From the NCBI RefSeq assembly GCF_030717845.1, contig NZ_JAUZVZ010000001.1:1-64000 (forward strand): a DNA stretch of 64,000 nt. The letters are read 5' to 3'. Every line of letters starts with the position of its first letter. Position 1 is the stretch's first letter. A model generated the notes under the pieces. The model was not told where the DNA came from. It saw only the letters and a list, made by a program, of their open reading frames with translations, and made no database searches. The position numbers and the translations under genes are program-made. This document shows, piece after piece, positions 63,031 through 64,000 of this stretch. Source of the DNA: Alkalimonas collagenimarina. GTDB lineage: Bacteria > Pseudomonadota > Gammaproteobacteria > Enterobacterales > Alteromonadaceae.

Positions 63031-64000
63031 TACAACACCCCTTTTGAACTGGGCAAGGCTTCGCCTGATACGGCAATAGCTTGGCGCAAGGCCCTGCCAA
63101 ATGCTTTAAATAAACCCTCGACCTGATGGTGGCGATTGCCTTCGGTGATGCTCAGGTGCAATGTCATCAGCATGCTGTCACTGATGGAGCGGAAAAAGTG
63201 TGGCACCATTTCCAGGTTCAGGCCGCCGACCATGCCTTCACCCAGTTCACCGGTGAATTTAAATAAAGGACGACCAGATAAATCCAGCACGCATTCTGCC
63301 CGGCACTCATCCATCGGCAGCACGAAACCAAAGCGGTTGATGCCACGCTTATTGCCAAGGGCTTGTTTCAGTGCTTGGCCGAGCGCCAAGGCGGTATCTT
63401 CCACACTGTGGTGATCATCAATGTGCAGATCGCCTTTGACTTCGACCTGCAGCGAAAAACCACCATGGGTAGCAATTTGCTCGAGCATGTGGTCGAAAAA
63501 GCCCACGCCGGTATCAAAGACATTATCCCCGGCACGATCCAAATCGACCGCGATACGAATATCGGTTTCTCGGGTGGTGCGTTGTACACTGGCCTGACGG
63601 CCACGACTTAATAAACGACGGCTGATCTCCGCCCAGCCCAGCGCCTCACGTTGGTATTGAAACGAGGGCAGTCCCATATTGTCGGCCAGTTGCACATCGG
63701 TTAGTCGATCGCCAATCACATAGGAATTGGTAAAATCAATACGGCCTTGCTGCAGGTAGTCTTTGACCAAACCCAGTTTGGGTTTGCGGCAGCTGCAGTT
63801 ATCGTGTTCAAAGTGCGGGCAAATCAGCACGTCATCAAAGACAATGCCCTGCGAGTTGAGCAACTGCATCATTTTTTGCTGCGGTGCATCAAAGTTGGCT
63901 TGGGGAAAGCTGTCGGTCCCAAGGCCATCTTGATTGGTGACCATCACCAAACGATAACCAGCGGCCTGTAACTTTAACAAGGCAGGCACCAGGCCCGGCT
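63030..64000 (-). CDS. hisB: Bifunctional histidinol-phosphatase / imidazoleglycerol-phosphate dehydratase, 5' end cut by the window
   Basis: About 323 residues are visible; the N-terminal DxDxT phosphatase motif lies beyond the window. HAD part: [16 protein letters not shown] and the zinc-binding [15 protein letters not shown]. Dehydratase part: [37 protein letters not shown] and the C-terminal [19 protein letters not shown]. The GTG at 63989 is internal. Confidence 0.96.
   Translation of the reverse strand, partial: PGLVPALLKLQAAGYRLVMVTNQDGLGTDSFPQANFDAPQQKMMQLLNSQGIVFDDVLICPHFEHDNCSCRKPKLGLVKDYLQQGRIDFTNSYVIGDRLTDVQLADNMGLPSFQYQREALGWAEISRRLLSRGRQASVQRTTRETDIRIAVDLDRAGDNVFDTGVGFFDHMLEQIATHGGFSLQVEVKGDLHIDDHHSVEDTALALGQALKQALGNKRGINRFGFVLPMDECRAECVLDLSGRPLFKFTGELGEGMVGGLNLEMVPHFFRSISDSMLMTLHLSITEGNRHHQVEGLFKAFGRALRQAIAVSGEALPSSKGVL

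Noticed and set aside
1-64000. tRNA, rRNA, CRISPR array, transposase or phage genes
   Set aside because: None found on reading both strands; all long repeats seen are the Asp-Ala tract, hairpins and the his-operon element.

Overview
The window reads as the chromosome of a free-living, polarly flagellated gammaproteobacterium of the Alteromonadales/Chromatiales type (Rheinheimera-, Alkalimonas- or Shewanella-like). The basis is the sodium-type PomAB stator, the bpfA/lap gene order, the nrdR-rib-nusB-thiL-pgpA and yggS-proC-yggT-rdgB-hemW clusters, and many motifs that match Vibrio, Shewanella and E. coli proteins. The genus is an inference. No rRNA, tRNA, insertion sequence, prophage or CRISPR array was seen.

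1-9.8 kb is one plus-strand operon for a c-di-GMP-gated surface adhesin. It holds the C-terminus of a giant type I-secreted adhesin with an 89-codon Asp-Ala tract, its ABC transporter, HlyD and TolC-like exporter, two OmpA-like envelope proteins (one degenerate), a LapG-type periplasmic protease and a LapD-type degenerate GGDEF-EAL receptor. 9.8-13 kb carries an SrmB-like RNA helicase, a cold-shock protein with a long leader, and dinB behind a LexA box. 13-19.6 kb is glyA, then nrdR-ribD-(ribE absent)-ribB/A-like-ribH-nusB-thiL-pgpA, followed by a large two-component-type propeller diguanylate cyclase.

22.7-25.7 kb is the minus-strand isoprenoid operon xseB-ispA-dxs, divergent from pomAB (25.9-27.6 kb). 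Then come thiI, panE (convergent, overlapping thiI), yajQ, and btuB under a cobalamin riboswitch. 32.8-40.3 kb has msrA, an FAD oxidoreductase/SDR pair, an RND efflux pump with its adaptor, and an unknown membrane protein. 40.3-47.6 kb is the least explained part: an unknown 111-aa protein, a FapA-type protein behind a 17-bp palindrome, two secreted Lcl_C (DUF1566) proteins, a YggN-like protein, and a membrane protein that joins a pseudokinase to a sulfatase-modifying-factor domain without its cysteines.

47.8-54 kb is a minus-strand run: a DUF885 lipoprotein, hemW, rdgB, a DUF4426 protein, yggT, proC and yggS. Divergent from it are pilT-pilU, two stand-alone CBS proteins flanking an rhtA-like exporter, and (minus strand) a PocR-GAF-GGDEF cyclase. 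The window ends in the minus-strand his operon (hisB partial, hisH, hisA, hisF, hisIE), whose hisF-hisIE junction is split by a 246-bp spacer holding an inverted-repeat element.

Two themes link the regions. One is c-di-GMP control of surface life: LapD/LapG, two GGDEF proteins, YajQ, the PilT/PilU motors and the flagellar stator. The other is a set of proteins whose catalytic residues have been lost but whose folds remain (LapD, RibA-like domain, pseudokinase-FGE, degenerate OmpA).
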